A stretch of 64,000 nt of DNA from Cinclus cinclus. Its lineage: Eukaryota; Chordata; Aves; Passeriformes; Cinclidae. The stretch covers positions 90,330,259 through 90,394,258 of the forward strand of contig NC_085047.1 of NCBI RefSeq assembly GCF_963662255.1, given 5' to 3'. Below the pieces are notes generated by a model, which saw nothing but the letters and a program-made list of their open reading frames with translations, did not search any database and had not been told where the DNA came from. Positions 62,501 to 64,000 of the stretch are shown one piece after another. How positions within the stretch are numbered: position 1 is the first letter of the stretch; each line of letters starts with the position of its first letter. Made by a program: the position numbers and the translations under genes.

Positions 62501-64000
62501 GATTGCTGTGAAAAGCAGGGATATCCAGGCTCAGTGTCTGCCCTTGCACAGGCTGGTGAGCAGGCAGAGTGGGCACTCTGCTTACCTGTGCCCTTGGAGG
62601 TCTGGACGGAGGAGTATGTGGGGCCCAGCCAGGTTTGGTGTAAGATCCTGCATGCTGTGCATGCATCCTGTGCATTGCTTAAAGTAGGAGAAAATCAGAA
62701 GCTTGTATGGGTCATCCCTCGTGTTCCCAAGAGCTTTGTGCAGCCCAGCCCATACTGCACAGGGCACTTGAGCCCATCCATCCACTGCCCAGCTGCCTGG
62801 ACACAAAAGTTCTTTTACTAGTGCACCCTTTAACCAGTTTACAAGCCGTGGCTCTATGTGCATCACGTTCTAGCCCATGGTGTCTGTAAGAAACCTGTGC
62901 TATGCAGAAACTGATACTGCAGCCAATAACAATTAATTCACTAGGGAAATAAAAAAGGCAATGTTAATATATATTGTCTCACCTTCATACTTCATATACA
63001 TCACATGATAGGGTTTGAATTGGCTGGAACTCTAACTCCTACAGTGCCATGAACAGCTGGATGTTGTGTATGATTTGGGGCAGAGTGGTCAATCAGAGAG
63101 CAGCAAACACTGGTTGCAGAATGTACTGATTTGCAACTGGGACATGACACCAAGAAATGAGTGACATTCTAAAAGTCAGTAGTAAAGCTGATTTGGGTGC
63201 TTCTCTGTAGGCATCTTTAAAGATTACATAATTTCAAAGCATGGATCTGGGGATATACCTCTCCATATGGTAAATTGATTTACTTATAAAATCACATCAA
63301 ACAGTATTTTTAACATCTCTTACTTTTCTCTCCTTAATTAACTTGAACGATAAAATTATTTTGCTTCTGAACAAGAATTTCAAAATACTTGTGTTGTATC
63401 ACATTAGAAATAAACATTTTAAATCAAGTAAATGTCAAAAAGAGTTTTGCAAATGGCCTAATATGGATAATGGGTAGTCAAGCTAACAGCCTTAGCCATA
63501 AGAATAAAATTATTCCTTCTTTCCTGAGTTCAATGACAGCAAAAATCAAGCTTTCAGTAGAAGAAGACTTGTGGTTCACACAAGATTAGGCACATTCTGA
63601 GTAAATTTCACTTACACAGCTACTCTATGTTTGCACAAACCAGTGTGAAACCTTTCCATCATATAAATAATCAATGGAAATGCAGATATGTTCAAAGCAG
63701 TATCAGCTTGGAAGTTTCTTCCAGCAGCAAAGTCTCTATGAGTCAGCCAGGTGTTCCAGAATGAATTATTCAGAAAAGGATTTTCAAGTTAATTCTGTGA
63801 AATTAGTTCCTCATATTTTGTATGAAACAAAAAGGTGTTGAGCTTGCGAAGACAAAAAGAAACCATCCAAATTTTCTATTCTTGGTACATTTAGGAAATT
63901 AAGTCTGCCTCTTCAGTTCAAAACTTACAGATGAGTAGGGAAATATTATGAGTTATTAATATGCTTCCAGCATGCTAAAAGTCACAGTAAAGATTTTAAA
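53556..64000. other. 10.4 kb single-copy AT-rich DNA
   Basis: No transposon family, RNA gene or coding exon is recognised. Frames are short (up to 111 codons, minus strand 55037-55372). A GC-richer patch with several overlapping frames lies at 62460-62890. A (TTTA)n microsatellite is at 60089-60112. Confidence 0.5.
60089..60112 (+). repeat. (TTTA)n microsatellite
   Basis: About six perfect TTTA units, followed by AT-rich DNA. Confidence 0.9.

Noticed and set aside
1..64000. CRISPR arrays, tRNA or rRNA genes, DNA transposons with terminal inverted repeats
   Set aside because: I looked on both strands by eye and saw none; a tRNAscan or Rfam search would be needed to exclude small RNAs.

Overview
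The window looks like nuclear DNA from a bird, probably a neoavian or songbird. The evidence is a set of CR1 non-LTR retrotransposon copies truncated at their 5' ends, with the ATTCTATG-type 3' ends that mark this family in birds, plus one long terminal repeat of an endogenous retrovirus type that is very common in avian genomes. The background is AT-rich and CpG-poor. I found no operons, no convincing multi-exon gene, no tRNA or rRNA gene and no CRISPR array. It most likely lies in a large intron or in an intergenic gene desert.

Layout. 1-12.4 kb is single-copy DNA broken by a hexanucleotide TTTTTC tract (2965-3251), a plus-strand CR1 (8893-9578) and a 476-bp pentanucleotide pyrimidine tract (10638-11113) that changes from CCTTT units to CCTCT units. 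12.4-16.4 kb holds two old, strongly diverged minus-strand CR1 pieces and a short plus-strand CR1 tail. 16.4-26.7 kb is repeat-poor single-copy DNA. 26.7-29.7 kb holds two minus-strand CR1 copies; the larger keeps the start of the reverse transcriptase and the C-terminal end but has lost the catalytic core between them. 29.7-42.8 kb is again single-copy, with one perfect 2 x 32 bp tandem duplication. 42.8-43.9 kb is a solo retroviral LTR on the minus strand. 43.9-46.1 kb holds a GATA-motif triplet, an A-rich tract and another plus-strand CR1. 46.1-64 kb is single-copy DNA with several long perfect inverted repeats and one unusually long open frame (52887-53555) that I cannot assign.

I see no genes working together here. 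The readable content is retroelement decay, simple repeats and a few candidate regulatory motifs. I did not find an undescribed biological system. The best leads for a second look are the unassigned 222-codon frame, the internally deleted CR1, the paired pyrimidine tracts, the compact inverted repeats at 49.6 kb and 14.95 kb, and two near-consensus CTCF-like sites. Family assignments rest on recalled consensus features and were not checked by database search.
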